This document shows positions 32,594 to 40,534 of a stretch of DNA of 64,000 nt, piece after piece; position 1 is the stretch's first letter, and every line of letters starts with the position of its first letter. Under the pieces are notes generated by a model. The model was not told where the DNA came from and searched no databases. It was given only the letters and a program-made list of their open reading frames with translations. The DNA lies in assembly GCF_019966535.1 (NCBI RefSeq), contig NZ_JAIMID010000011.1, positions 122,484 to 186,483 on the forward strand, written 5' to 3'. The stretch comes from Mesobacterium pallidum (GTDB lineage: Bacteria; Pseudomonadota; Alphaproteobacteria; Rhodobacterales; Rhodobacteraceae). The position numbers and the translations under genes are program-made.

Positions 32594-32943
32594 ACGCGCG
32601 CCGCCGCACCGCAGGCGGAGGACACGGGAGGGGCAGGGAATCACACGGGGTTGAGATATTCCGCCATTGGAATGCATTGGCGATTTTTGCCGCGAATCCG
32701 GGCGTTTCGGTATACGCGCGCATGCCGCAACCCCAGCGTGCCGGGACAGCCCCGCGCCACCGATTCCGCTGCAATGCCGCATATACTGGGGAAAACCCTG
32801 CGCCTGCCGCCAGTTGCACCGCAAAGATCACGCCCGCTGCGCCTTCGTGTTCGGTTGACCCTGCCCGGTGGCGGGTCTAAACCCCGTGTTGACTCAATAC
32901 GTCTAGCCGTCGGTAGCAAAGCCCTGCCGGAAAGGAGCCACCC
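32594..32943 (+). promoter_or_regulatory. gap containing the probable nuo operon promoter
   Basis: The 350 bases between the GST gene and nuoA have no convincing gene and no repeat copy. The best promoter candidate is TTGACT at 32889-32894 with TAGCAA at 32914, a spacing of 19, which is weak. AAAGGAG at 32930-32936 is the nuoA ribosome site. The long spacer suggests a regulated leader, but no operator was identified. Confidence 0.35.
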
Positions 32944-33309
32944 GTGGATGAGATGCTGAGGGAATACCTTCCCATTCTCGTGTTTCTTGTCGTCGCTGTC
33001 GGGATCGGAGTCGTATTCATTGTCGCTGCCCTTGTGATCGCGGTCCGCAACCCGGATCCGGAAAAGGTGTCGGCCTATGAATGCGGGTTCAACGCCTTCG
33101 ACGACGCCCGGATGAAGTTCGATGTCCGCTTTTACCTGGTCTCGATCCTCTTCATCATCTTCGACCTGGAAATCGCCTTCCTGTTCCCCTGGGCCGTCGC
33201 CTTCAAGGACATCAGCATGGCCGGCTTCTGGTCGATGATGGTCTTCCTGGCCGTGCTGACCGTAGGCTTTGCCTATGAATGGAAGAAAGGGGCCCTGGAA
33301 TGGGAGTGA
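32944..33309 (+). CDS. nuoA: NADH-quinone oxidoreductase subunit A
   Basis: The 121-residue membrane subunit of complex I has three helices: LPILVFLVVAVGIGVVFIVA, LVSILFIIFDLEIAFLFPWA and MMVFLAVLTVGFAYEW. The conserved loop between helices 1 and 2 has the signature VSAYECGFNAFDDARMKFDV in its usual place, with Cys47 the residue known to respond to the active/deactive state in mitochondrial ND3. The start is a GTG with AAAGGAG 7 bases upstream. It opens the nuo operon; nuoB overlaps its end. Confidence 0.97.
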   Translation: MDEMLREYLPILVFLVVAVGIGVVFIVAALVIAVRNPDPEKVSAYECGFNAFDDARMKFDVRFYLVSILFIIFDLEIAFLFPWAVAFKDISMAGFWSMMVFLAVLTVGFAYEWKKGALEWE

Positions 33310-33833
33310 TGACCGGAGCGAACACCGCAGGGCCCGACCGCGAGGTCGCCGTGCAGGAGCTGAACCGCGAGCTGCAGGACAAGGGCTTCCTGCTGACCTC
33401 GACGGAATCGATCATCAACTGGGCGCGCAACGGCTCGCTGCACTGGATGACCTTTGGTCTTGCCTGCTGCGCGGTCGAGATGATGCACCTGTCAATGCCG
33501 CGTTATGACCTCGAACGCTTCGGCACCGCGCCGCGCGCCAGCCCGCGCCAGTCGGACCTGATGATCGTCGCCGGCACGCTGACCAACAAGATGGCCCCGG
33601 CGCTGCGCAAGGTCTACGACCAGATGCCCGAGCCGCGCTACGTGATCTCGATGGGCTCCTGTGCGAACGGCGGCGGCTATTACCACTACAGCTACTCGGT
33701 CGTGCGCGGTTGTGACCGCATCGTGCCGGTCGACGTCTACGTGCCCGGCTGCCCGCCGACCGCCGAGGCGCTGCTCTATGGCATCCTCGCGCTGCAGCGG
33801 AAGATCCGCCGCACCGGGACGCTGGTGCGCTGA
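33300..33833 (+). CDS. nuoB: NADH-quinone oxidoreductase subunit B
   Basis: The 177-residue peripheral-arm subunit holds cluster N2, the last iron-sulfur centre before quinone. The ligands are in GLACCAVEMM (tandem cysteines), SMGSCANGGGYYHYSYSVV and VPGCPPTAE. The start is set at 33300 because AAAGGGG lies about 8 bases upstream and GGGAG is too close to the alternative ATG at 33309. This start overlaps nuoA by 10 bases. Confidence 0.96.
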   Translation: MGVMTGANTAGPDREVAVQELNRELQDKGFLLTSTESIINWARNGSLHWMTFGLACCAVEMMHLSMPRYDLERFGTAPRASPRQSDLMIVAGTLTNKMAPALRKVYDQMPEPRYVISMGSCANGGGYYHYSYSVVRGCDRIVPVDVYVPGCPPTAEALLYGILALQRKIRRTGTLVR

Positions 33834-33843
33834 GGAGGGGATG

Positions 33844-34452
33844 ATGAGCGAAGCACTCAAGGAACTCGGCCAGCATATCGAGCTGAAACGCCCCGATTGC
33901 GTCATCGGCTGGGAGGTCGTGCACGGCGAGCTGAACGTGGACGTGGCGCCGCAGAACATCTGCGGCCTCGTGGATTTCCTGCGCAGCGACCCGACCTGCC
34001 GGTTCTCGTCGCTGGTGGACATCACGGCGGTGGACTATCCCGACCGGGCCAAGCGGTTCGACGTGGTCTACCACTTCCTGTCGATGTACCAGAACCAGCG
34101 CATCCGGCTGCGCGCCGCCGTCCGCGAGGACGAGATGGTGCCGTCGATCGTGTCGGTCCACCCCTCGGCCAACTGGTTCGAGCGCGAGGTCTTCGACATG
34201 TACGGCGTGCTCTTCTCGGGCCACCCGGACCTGCGCCGCATCCTGACCGACTACGGCTTCCGCGGCCATCCGCTGCGCAAGGACTTCCCGACCACCGGCT
34301 ACACCGAGGTCCGTTATGACGAAGAGCAGAAGCGCGTCGTCTACGAACCCGTGAGCCTTGTTCAGGAATACCGCCAGTTCGACTTCATGTCCCCGTGGGA
34401 GGGTGCCGAATACATCCTGCCCGGCGACGAGAAGACGGAGGCGGCGAAGTGA
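33844..34452 (+). CDS. nuoC: NADH-quinone oxidoreductase subunit C
   Basis: The 202-residue 30-kDa subunit scaffolds the quinone-binding module with NuoB and NuoD. Family signatures are FSSLVDITAVDYPDRAKRFD and WFEREVFDMYGVLFSGHPDL, then LTDYGFRGHPLRKDFP. The second of two tandem ATGs (33844) sits 6 bases after GGAGG and is chosen. It is separate from nuoD, unlike the fused NuoCD of enterobacteria. Confidence 0.96.
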   Translation: MSEALKELGQHIELKRPDCVIGWEVVHGELNVDVAPQNICGLVDFLRSDPTCRFSSLVDITAVDYPDRAKRFDVVYHFLSMYQNQRIRLRAAVREDEMVPSIVSVHPSANWFEREVFDMYGVLFSGHPDLRRILTDYGFRGHPLRKDFPTTGYTEVRYDEEQKRVVYEPVSLVQEYRQFDFMSPWEGAEYILPGDEKTEAAK

Positions 34453-34883
34453 AGCCAGGCCTCGCCCCCGGCCATCGCGGGACGTTCTCGCGGGTGATGA
34501 CGCAGGCCGATACCGTGCCGGCGCTGTTTCCCGACGCGACACACCTGCAAGGCATGCCGGGCGTGCTGGCCACGGCCAAGATGATCGGCCTGATGGAATG
34601 GGCCTGTGTCGAGCACCTGCTGCCTTACTACGACGAGGGCGAGGTGTCGCTGGGCATCCACGTGGACGTGAACCACATCGCGGCGACCCCGCCGGGGATG
34701 AAGGTGACGGTCGAGACCGAGGTCGAAGAGATCGACGGCCGCTTCATCTGGTTCCGCGTTCGCGCCCGGGACGAACACGACGTGATCGGCGAGGGGCGGC
34801 ACCGCCGCGCAATCGTCGCGCAAGAGAAATTCGAGGCGAAAGCAGCCGCCAAGGCTGCCGGCCTTACCGAGGAGGCACTCTGA
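34449..34883 (+). CDS. hotdog thioesterase-like protein inside the nuo operon
   Basis: The 144-residue protein looks like a single-hotdog thioesterase of the fluoroacetyl-CoA thioesterase (FlK) branch. Matching stretches are VPALFPDATHLQGMPGVLAT, GLMEWACVEHLLPYYDEGE, SLGIHVDVNHIAATPPGMKV and FRVRARDEHDVIGEGRHRR. It starts at a GTG overlapping the nuoC stop, and its stop overlaps the next ATG (TGATG). Hydrolysis of an acyl-CoA is inferred from the fold; any link with complex I rests on position. The last codons LTEEAL are part of the duplicated segment described at 34863 and 35079. Confidence 0.82.
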   Translation: MKPGLAPGHRGTFSRVMTQADTVPALFPDATHLQGMPGVLATAKMIGLMEWACVEHLLPYYDEGEVSLGIHVDVNHIAATPPGMKVTVETEVEEIDGRFIWFRVRARDEHDVIGEGRHRRAIVAQEKFEAKAAAKAAGLTEEAL

Positions 34884-34885
34884 TG
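34863..34885 (+). repeat. left copy of 23-base direct repeat bounding an insert
   Basis: CTT followed by A and CCGAGGAGGCACTCTGATG. It differs from the right copy (35079-35101) at a single base. It contains a ribosome site, the thioesterase stop codon and the first mini-gene's ATG. Confidence 0.85.
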
Positions 34886-35011
34886 TGGTGGGATGCTCTT
34901 GGGGAAATCGGAAATTTCCTTGTTGGAATGGCCGCAATGAGCACAGTTTCAGTGGTCGGGTGGAACAAAAAAAATGTTTGGGCTGGAAACAAGGGGCTGC
35001 TCAATGTCTGA
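34883..35011 (+). CDS. mini-gene 1 of the insert before nuoD
   Basis: The 42-residue protein begins MWWDALGEIGNFLVGMAAMS and ends in a basic stretch (GWNKKNVWAGNKGLLNV). One short hydrophobic helix is likely. GAGGAGG precedes the ATG by 7 bases and its ATG overlaps the thioesterase stop. The DNA is clearly AT-richer than the surrounding nuo genes. It overlaps mini-gene 2 by 8 bases. No homologous family was recognised. Confidence 0.6.
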   Translation: MWWDALGEIGNFLVGMAAMSTVSVVGWNKKNVWAGNKGLLNV

Positions 35012-35099
35012 AAAGGCGTTTGATTTCAGCTGCGTATGCGTCACGGCGAAAAGCGTGTACGGCTTTTTCTTGCCAGTTCTTGCCGAGGAGGCACTCTGA
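35004..35099 (+). CDS. mini-gene 2 of the insert before nuoD
   Basis: The 31-residue frame MSEKAFDFSCVCVTAKSVYG continues to a tail LAEEAL. It has AAGGGG 7 bases before its ATG, overlaps mini-gene 1 at its start and overlaps the nuoD ATG at its end (TGATG). The tail LAEEAL repeats the LTEEAL tail of the thioesterase because the DNA there is duplicated. Whether a stable peptide is made is uncertain. Confidence 0.45.
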   Translation: MSEKAFDFSCVCVTAKSVYGFFLPVLAEEAL

Positions 35100-35101
35100 T
35101 G
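35079..35101 (+). repeat. right copy of 23-base direct repeat bounding an insert
   Basis: CTT followed by G and CCGAGGAGGCACTCTGATG. Its GAGGAGG is the nuoD ribosome site and its final ATG is the nuoD start codon. The left copy lies exactly 216 bases upstream. Confidence 0.85.
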
Positions 35102-36328
35102 GACGGCTCCCAGAACCCGCGCGGGTACGAAGACGCCCTGACCGGCGAGCAGAAGATCCGCAACTTCAACATCAACTTCGGGCCCCAGCACCCGGCGGCG
35201 CACGGCGTGCTGCGCCTGGTGCTCGAGCTGGACGGCGAGATCGTCGAGCGGTGCGATCCGCATATCGGCCTGCTGCACCGGGGTACGGAAAAGCTCATGG
35301 AGAGCCGGACCTACCTGCAGAACCTGCCGTATTTCGACCGGCTCGACTACGTGGCGCCGATGAACCAGGAACATGCCTGGTGTCTGGCCATTGAAAAGCT
35401 GACCGGCACGCCGGTGCCGCGCCGCGCCTCGCTGATCCGGGTGCTATACTCCGAGATCGGCCGGGTGCTGAACCACCTGCTGAACGTGACCACGCAGGCC
35501 ATGGACGTGGGCGCGCTGACGCCGCCGCTCTGGGGCTTCGAGGAACGCGAGAAGCTGATGATCTTCTACGAGCGGGCCTGCGGCGCGCGCCTGCACTCGG
35601 CCTATTTCCGGCCCGGCGGCGTGCACCAGGACCTGCCGCCCGCGCTGATCGACGATATCGAGACCTGGGCGCATGAATTCCCGAACCTGCTCGACGACCT
35701 CGACACGCTGCTGACCGAGAACCGGATCTTCAAGCAGCGCAACGTCGATATCGGCGTGGTGAGCGAGCAGGAGATCCAGGATTGGGGCTTCTCGGGCGTC
35801 ATGGTCCGTGGCTCGGGCCTGGCCTGGGACCTGCGCCGCGCGCAGCCCTACGAATGCTACGACGAGTTCGACTTCCAGATCCCGGTCGGCAAGAACGGCG
35901 ATTGTTATGACCGCTACCTCTGCCGCATGGCCGAGATGCGCGAGTCGACCAAGATCATCCTGCAGGCCATCGAAAAGCTGCGCGCGCCCGAAGGGCAGGG
36001 CGACGTTCTGGCCCGCGGCAAGGTGACCCCGCCCAAGCGCGCCGAGATGAAGACCTCGATGGAGGCGCTGATCCACCACTTCAAGCTCTACACCGAAGGG
36101 TTCCACGTCCCGGCCGGCGAGGTGTATTGCGCGGTCGAGGCGCCCAAGGGCGAATTCGGCGTCTACCTTGTCGCCGATGGCACCAACAAGCCCTACAAGG
36201 CCAAGCTGCGGGCCCCCGGCTACCTGCACCTGCAGGCGATGGACCACATCGCGACCGGCCACCAGCTGGCCGACGTCGCCGCCATCATCGGCACCATGGA
36301 CATCGTGTTCGGGGAGGTCGACCGTTGA
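35099..36328 (+). CDS. nuoD: NADH-quinone oxidoreductase subunit D
   Basis: The 409-residue 49-kDa subunit forms the quinone pocket with NuoB. Signatures are NINFGPQHPAAHGVLRLVLE, HIGLLHRGTEKLMESRTY and DRLDYVAPMNQEHAW; the conserved quinone-contacting His (HPAAHG) and Tyr (DRLDY) are present. The C-terminus GTMDIVFGEVDR is the usual end. The start ATG is the right-hand copy of the direct repeat. Its stop overlaps the next gene's TTG start. Confidence 0.97.
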   Translation: MDGSQNPRGYEDALTGEQKIRNFNINFGPQHPAAHGVLRLVLELDGEIVERCDPHIGLLHRGTEKLMESRTYLQNLPYFDRLDYVAPMNQEHAWCLAIEKLTGTPVPRRASLIRVLYSEIGRVLNHLLNVTTQAMDVGALTPPLWGFEEREKLMIFYERACGARLHSAYFRPGGVHQDLPPALIDDIETWAHEFPNLLDDLDTLLTENRIFKQRNVDIGVVSEQEIQDWGFSGVMVRGSGLAWDLRRAQPYECYDEFDFQIPVGKNGDCYDRYLCRMAEMRESTKIILQAIEKLRAPEGQGDVLARGKVTPPKRAEMKTSMEALIHHFKLYTEGFHVPAGEVYCAVEAPKGEFGVYLVADGTNKPYKAKLRAPGYLHLQAMDHIATGHQLADVAAIIGTMDIVFGEVDR

Positions 36329-36624
36329 TCCGCAAGACCCTGATTGCCCTGCCGTTCCTGGCGCTCGCCGCCTGTGACGACGTGCCATACGTGCCCGGTG
36401 TGCCCATGCAGACCATGGCCGAAAAGGTCGCGGCCTATGATCTGGCCGTCGCCTCGATCGGCTGCCGCATGATCGGCGAAAGCGATTACCTGGCCGTGGA
36501 ATTCCAGGCCGACCTGACGCGCGAGGAGTCGGTGGCCATCACCGAAGCCAAGCTGTCGTCGGGCAATGCCGAGCGTCTGGAAGACGGCGGCGTGCTGGTG
36601 ACCAACGGGGCCTGCGCCGCGTGA
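36325..36624 (+). CDS. small lipoprotein in the nuo operon
   Basis: The 99-residue protein uses a TTG start overlapping the nuoD stop, with GGGGAGG 6 bases upstream. The lipobox is LALAAC (Cys17), so it is probably a membrane-anchored periplasmic lipoprotein. The mature part has two more cysteines (SIGCRMIG and NGACAA) and helix-forming DLTREESVAITEAKL. No family was recognised. It overlaps the next small gene by 4 bases. Confidence 0.75.
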   Translation: MIRKTLIALPFLALAACDDVPYVPGVPMQTMAEKVAAYDLAVASIGCRMIGESDYLAVEFQADLTREESVAITEAKLSSGNAERLEDGGVLVTNGACAA

Positions 36625-36794
36625 GCCGGGCCGCGCATATCGCCGCCGCCCCCGGCGGCATGTGCGAGCCGTTCCCGGCCATCCACCGGACCGGATGGAC
36701 CGATGAAACCGAGGCCTGCGCCGGACTCCGCCTGATCCGCGAAGCCTGCTTCGAAGACCCGAAAACCTTCAATACCGTGAAGGAACTGACCTGA
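36621..36794 (+). CDS. small protein between lipoprotein gene and nuoE
   Basis: This 57-residue frame starts with a GTG overlapping the previous stop (GTGA), and its TGA overlaps the nuoE ATG (TGATG). It begins VSRAAHIAAAPGGMCEPF and has three cysteines, then TGWTDETEACAGLRLI and FEDPKTFNTVKELT. The codons are strongly G/C-ended like real genes here. The exact fit between two genes argues that it is translated. Function unknown. Confidence 0.65.
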   Translation: MSRAAHIAAAPGGMCEPFPAIHRTGWTDETEACAGLRLIREACFEDPKTFNTVKELT

Positions 36795-38059
36795 TGCTGC
36801 GCCGACTGCACCATGACCAACCCGAAAGCTTCGCCTTCACGCCTGCCAACCAGGCCTGGGCCGAGGCGCAGATCACCAAGTATCCCGAGGGCCGCCAGGC
36901 CTCGGCGATCATCCCGCTGCTCTGGCGCGCCCAGGAGCAGGAAGGCTGGCTGAGCCGCCCGGCGATCGAAGGCGTCGCGGACATGCTGGGCATGCCCTAT
37001 ATCCGCGCGCTCGAGGTGGCGACCTTCTACTTCATGTTCCAGCTGCAACCCGTTGGATCCATTGCCCATGTGCAGGTCTGCGGGACGACCTCCTGCATGA
37101 TCATGGGGGCCGAAGGGCTGATCTCGGTCTGCCAGCGCAAGATCGCCGAACGGGCCCACGAGGTCAGCGGCGATGGCAAGTTCTCCTGGGAAGAGGTTGA
37201 ATGCCTCGGTGCCTGCACGAACGCGCCCATGGTGCAGATCGGCAAGGATTACTACGAGGACCTGACCGAGGAGAGCTTTGAGAAGCTGCTCGACGACTTG
37301 TCGGCCGGCAAGGTGCCGGTGCCCGGTCCGCAGAACGGCCGCTTCGCCTCCGAGCCCAAGTCGGGCCTGACCAGTCTCAAGGACTTCGACAGCGGCAAGA
37401 CGCAGTACAACGCCTCAGCCCAGTTGGCTGTGGACATCGGCGAGACGGTCAAGCGCATCGACGGGACCGAAGTGCCGCTAAAGGCGCCCTGGGGCGATGC
37501 CGGCGGCCGGCCGGCCAATGCGCCCAAGGCGCCCGAGCCGAAGCCCGCGGCCGGCAAGCCTGCCGACGCCACTGGCGCGACCGTGCAGGAAGCGCCGGCC
37601 ACCCCGACCGCCAAACCCGCCGCCGCCCCGACCGAGGGGACAGGCATCAAGCCCTCGACCCCGCTGCCGGGGCAGGAGGAGCTGGCCAGCCGCAAGGGCA
37701 GCTGGAAATACGAGGCCCCCGCCGCCGAAGCGGCCCCGGCCGCCGAAGCGTCCGCCGCCGCGCCGACCGATGCCGACAAGCCCGCGACGCTCGACGCGGC
37801 CCGCGATGGCCAGCCCGACGATCTCAAGCAGATCAAGGGCGTTGGGCCCAAGCTCGAGGCGATGCTGAACGACATGGGCTTTTATCACTTCGACCAGATC
37901 GCCTCGTGGACCGCGCGTGAAATCGCCTGGGTCGACGAGAACCTGACCGGCTTCAAGGGCCGTGTCAGCCGCGACACCTGGGTGGACCAGGCCAAAAAGC
38001 TGGCGGCGGGCGAAGAGACCGAGTTCTCGTCGCGCGTGAAGAAGGGCGACGTTTACTGA
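36794..38059 (+). CDS. nuoE: NADH-quinone oxidoreductase subunit E with long C-terminal extension
   Basis: The first 170 residues are a normal NuoE thioredoxin-like subunit carrying a 2Fe-2S cluster (N1a). The ligands are Cys96 and Cys101 (VCGTTSC) and Cys137 and Cys141 (ECLGAC). After this come about 160 residues rich in Ala and Pro, then a folded tail (about 345-421) with DDLKQIKGVGPKLEAMLNDM, a helix-hairpin-helix-like motif. A motif IKPSTPLPGQEELASRKGSW lies in the linker. The same linker motif and tail recur in the next gene. Typical bacterial NuoE ends near residue 170, so the protein is about 250 residues longer. Confidence 0.93.
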   Translation: MLRRLHHDQPESFAFTPANQAWAEAQITKYPEGRQASAIIPLLWRAQEQEGWLSRPAIEGVADMLGMPYIRALEVATFYFMFQLQPVGSIAHVQVCGTTSCMIMGAEGLISVCQRKIAERAHEVSGDGKFSWEEVECLGACTNAPMVQIGKDYYEDLTEESFEKLLDDLSAGKVPVPGPQNGRFASEPKSGLTSLKDFDSGKTQYNASAQLAVDIGETVKRIDGTEVPLKAPWGDAGGRPANAPKAPEPKPAAGKPADATGATVQEAPATPTAKPAAAPTEGTGIKPSTPLPGQEELASRKGSWKYEAPAAEAAPAAEASAAAPTDADKPATLDAARDGQPDDLKQIKGVGPKLEAMLNDMGFYHFDQIASWTAREIAWVDENLTGFKGRVSRDTWVDQAKKLAAGEETEFSSRVKKGDVY

Positions 38060-38087
38060 CAGCACATAGGGACCGAGGGGGACAAAG

Positions 38088-38987
38088 ATGATCGGACAAG
38101 ACAACATGCAGGGCTGCCGCATGCGCTGTTGGATGACAGCGGGCGGGATCGGCTTCTTCACCTTCCTGGTCCTGCTGGCGATCGCCGGGCAGGGCTTTGT
38201 CGCGTCCCTCTTCCTCGGTCTGCTCACGGCCGGCATCACCGGACCGATCTTTGTCTGGCTCTTCTGCGCCGAGATCCCGCAGCCGGCGCAATCGACCGCC
38301 TCGACCGCCGGCACGGCCGCCGCGGGGGCCATGTCGTCCGGCACCGTGACGGCGCCACCCGCCGCCACGGGCGGCACGGTGGCCCCGGCGTCCAAGCCCG
38401 TCCCCGAGGCAAAACCGGAACCAGCCGAGGCCACGACCGAGCCCGAAGCGCCGGCCGCCATGGAGCCTGCCGCCGAAACGCCCGCGCCGGCCGCGACCGA
38501 GGCAGACGTGGAAGCGTCTGACGAGGAGTCCGACGCCCCTGCGACCTCGCCGATCAAGCCTTCGACCCCGCTCGCCGGAGAGGCGGAGCTGGCGTCGCGC
38601 AAGGGCGAATGGAAATACCAAGGCGGCGCGGCCGCGTCGACTGGTGCCAGCGCGGACAAGGCCCCTGCGGCGGCCTCCGCATCGACCGAGGGCGCGGCGG
38701 ACGACAAACCGGCGGGCCTTGACGGCCCGCGCGAGGGCGGTGCTGACAATCTCAAGGAAATCAAGGGGGTTGGCCCCAAGCTGGAAGGCTTGCTCAACTC
38801 CATGGGTTTCTATCATTTCGACCAGATCGCGGCCTGGACCGAGACCGAGGTGGCCTGGGTCGACCAGAACCTCGTCGGCTTCAAGGGCCGGGTGACCCGT
38901 GACGACTGGGTGGCGCAGGCCAAGGTGCTGGCGTCGGGCGGAGAGACCGAGTTCTCGAGCCGCGTCGATGCGGGCAAGGTCTACTGA
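38088..38987 (+). CDS. membrane protein with the NuoE-type tail domain
   Basis: The 299-residue protein has two N-terminal membrane helices (IGFFTFLVLLAIAGQGFVAS and LFLGLLTAGITGPIFVWLFC). An Ala/Pro/Glu-rich linker follows, with IKPSTPLAGEAELASRKGEW. The C-terminal domain NLKEIKGVGPKLEGLLNSMG continues to SRVDAGKVY. The linker motif and tail are close paralogues of those of NuoE just upstream. It could tether a NuoE-bound factor to the membrane; this is inference from the shared domain and adjacency. Confidence 0.82.
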   Translation: MIGQDNMQGCRMRCWMTAGGIGFFTFLVLLAIAGQGFVASLFLGLLTAGITGPIFVWLFCAEIPQPAQSTASTAGTAAAGAMSSGTVTAPPAATGGTVAPASKPVPEAKPEPAEATTEPEAPAAMEPAAETPAPAATEADVEASDEESDAPATSPIKPSTPLAGEAELASRKGEWKYQGGAAASTGASADKAPAAASASTEGAADDKPAGLDGPREGGADNLKEIKGVGPKLEGLLNSMGFYHFDQIAAWTETEVAWVDQNLVGFKGRVTRDDWVAQAKVLASGGETEFSSRVDAGKVY

Positions 38988-38998
38988 CGAGGCGACCC

Positions 38999-39217
38999 AT
39001 GGGCGAGAACAAGGATCAGCAGCAGGCACGGCAGGGGCGCGTCGTCGCCGTCGTGATCGCCATCGGCGGCCTGCTGGCGATCCTCGCGCCCTGGCTCGTG
39101 CAGGTCTTCGGCCTCGCGCCGCGATTTGAAATGCTGTTCTACCTGGCTTCCATGGCGGCGTTCGTCTGGGCCCTGGTGGTGGCGATCGGGATCTGGCGGA
39201 AACGCCAGGACACATGA
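38999..39217 (+). CDS. small two-helix membrane protein (DUF5337-like)
   Basis: The 72-residue protein has a charged start (MGENKDQQQARQGR), two membrane helices (VVAVVIAIGGLLAILAPWLV and LFYLASMAAFVWALVVAIGI) and a short basic tail. Small proteins of this pattern between nuoE and nuoF are annotated as DUF5337 in Rhodobacterales; I assign it by resemblance and position. It ends 14 bases before nuoF. Confidence 0.75.
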   Translation: MGENKDQQQARQGRVVAVVIAIGGLLAILAPWLVQVFGLAPRFEMLFYLASMAAFVWALVVAIGIWRKRQDT

Positions 39218-39231
39218 AGGATGTTTGAGCG

Positions 39232-40530
39232 ATGCTGAAGGACGAAGACCGTATCTTCACGAACCTTTACGGGATGCACGAACGGACCCTTGCCGGCGCC
39301 AAGGCGCGCGGCCACTGGGACGGCACCGGCGATCTCATCAAGAAGGGCCGTGACTGGATCATCGACGAGATGAAGAAGTCCGGCCTGCGTGGTCGCGGCG
39401 GGGCGGGCTTCCCGACCGGGCTCAAATGGTCCTTCATGCCCAAGGAAAGCGACGGACGCCCGGCCTACCTGGTCGTCAATGCCGACGAATCCGAACCGGG
39501 GACCTGCAAGGACCGCGAGATCATGCGCCACGATCCGCATACGCTGATAGAGGGCTGCCTGATCGCGTCCTTCGCGATGAACGCCCATGCCTGCTACATC
39601 TATATCCGCGGTGAATACATCCGCGAGAAAGAGGCGCTGCAAGCCGCCATCGACGAGGCCTATGACAATGGCCTGCTGGGCAAGAATGCCTCAGGTTCGG
39701 GTTGGGACTTCGATCTCTACCTGCACCACGGCGCGGGCGCCTATATCTGCGGCGAGGAAACCGCGCTGCTGGAAAGCCTCGAGGGCAAGAAGGGCATGCC
39801 GCGGATGAAGCCGCCGTTCCCGGCCGGTGCGGGCCTTTACGGCTGCCCGACCACGGTGAACAACGTGGAATCCATCGCCGTCGTGCCGACCATCCTGCGC
39901 CGCGGCGCCACCTGGTTCGCCGGTTTTGGCCGCCAGAACAACGCGGGCACCAAGCTCTTCGGCATCTCGGGCCACGTCAACAACCCCTGTGTGGTCGAAG
40001 AGGCGATGTCGATCACCTTCGAGGAACTGATCGACAAGCATTGCGGCGGCATCCGCGGTGGCTGGGACAACCTGCTGGCCGTGATCCCCGGCGGGTCGTC
40101 GGTTCCTTGCGTGCGCGGCGAGAAGATGCAGGACGCCATCATGGACTTCGACTACCTGCGCAATGACCTCGGGAGCGGCCTTGGCACCGCGGCGGTCATC
40201 GTGATGGACAAGTCGACCGACATCGTCAAAGCGATCTGGCGCCTGTCGAAGTTCTACAAGCACGAAAGCTGCGGGCAATGTACGCCCTGCCGCGAAGGCA
40301 CCGGCTGGATGATGCGCGTCATGGACCGGCTCGTCAAAGGCGAGGCCGAGCTGGAAGAGATCGACATGCTCTGGGACGTGACCAAGCAGGTCGAAGGCCA
40401 CACCATCTGCGCCTTGGGCGACGCGGCCGCCTGGCCGATCCAGGGGTTGATCCGCAACTTCCGCGAGGAAATCGAGGATCGGATCAAGGCGCAGAAATCG
40501 GGCCGCATGGGCGCGATGGCGGCGGAGTAA
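39232..40530 (+). CDS. nuoF: NADH-quinone oxidoreductase subunit F
   Basis: The 432-residue subunit is the NADH entry point and binds FMN and cluster N3. Signatures include GLRGRGGAGFPTGLKWSFMP (NADH/FMN glycine-rich site), NADESEPGTCKDREIM and YICGEETALLESLEGK. The 4Fe-4S ligands are Cys347, Cys350 and Cys353 in SCGQCTPCREGT and Cys393 in TICALGDAAAW. Length and domain order are normal. It forms the dehydrogenase module with NuoE and NuoG. Confidence 0.97.
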   Translation: MLKDEDRIFTNLYGMHERTLAGAKARGHWDGTGDLIKKGRDWIIDEMKKSGLRGRGGAGFPTGLKWSFMPKESDGRPAYLVVNADESEPGTCKDREIMRHDPHTLIEGCLIASFAMNAHACYIYIRGEYIREKEALQAAIDEAYDNGLLGKNASGSGWDFDLYLHHGAGAYICGEETALLESLEGKKGMPRMKPPFPAGAGLYGCPTTVNNVESIAVVPTILRRGATWFAGFGRQNNAGTKLFGISGHVNNPCVVEEAMSITFEELIDKHCGGIRGGWDNLLAVIPGGSSVPCVRGEKMQDAIMDFDYLRNDLGSGLGTAAVIVMDKSTDIVKAIWRLSKFYKHESCGQCTPCREGTGWMMRVMDRLVKGEAELEEIDMLWDVTKQVEGHTICALGDAAAWPIQGLIRNFREEIEDRIKAQKSGRMGAMAAE

Positions 40531-40534
40531 ACGT

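Noticed and set aside
38644..38895. Arg/Pro-rich alternative frames inside the NuoE-tail genes
   Set aside because: They are frame shadows of the Ala/Pro-rich linkers, with no ribosome sites.
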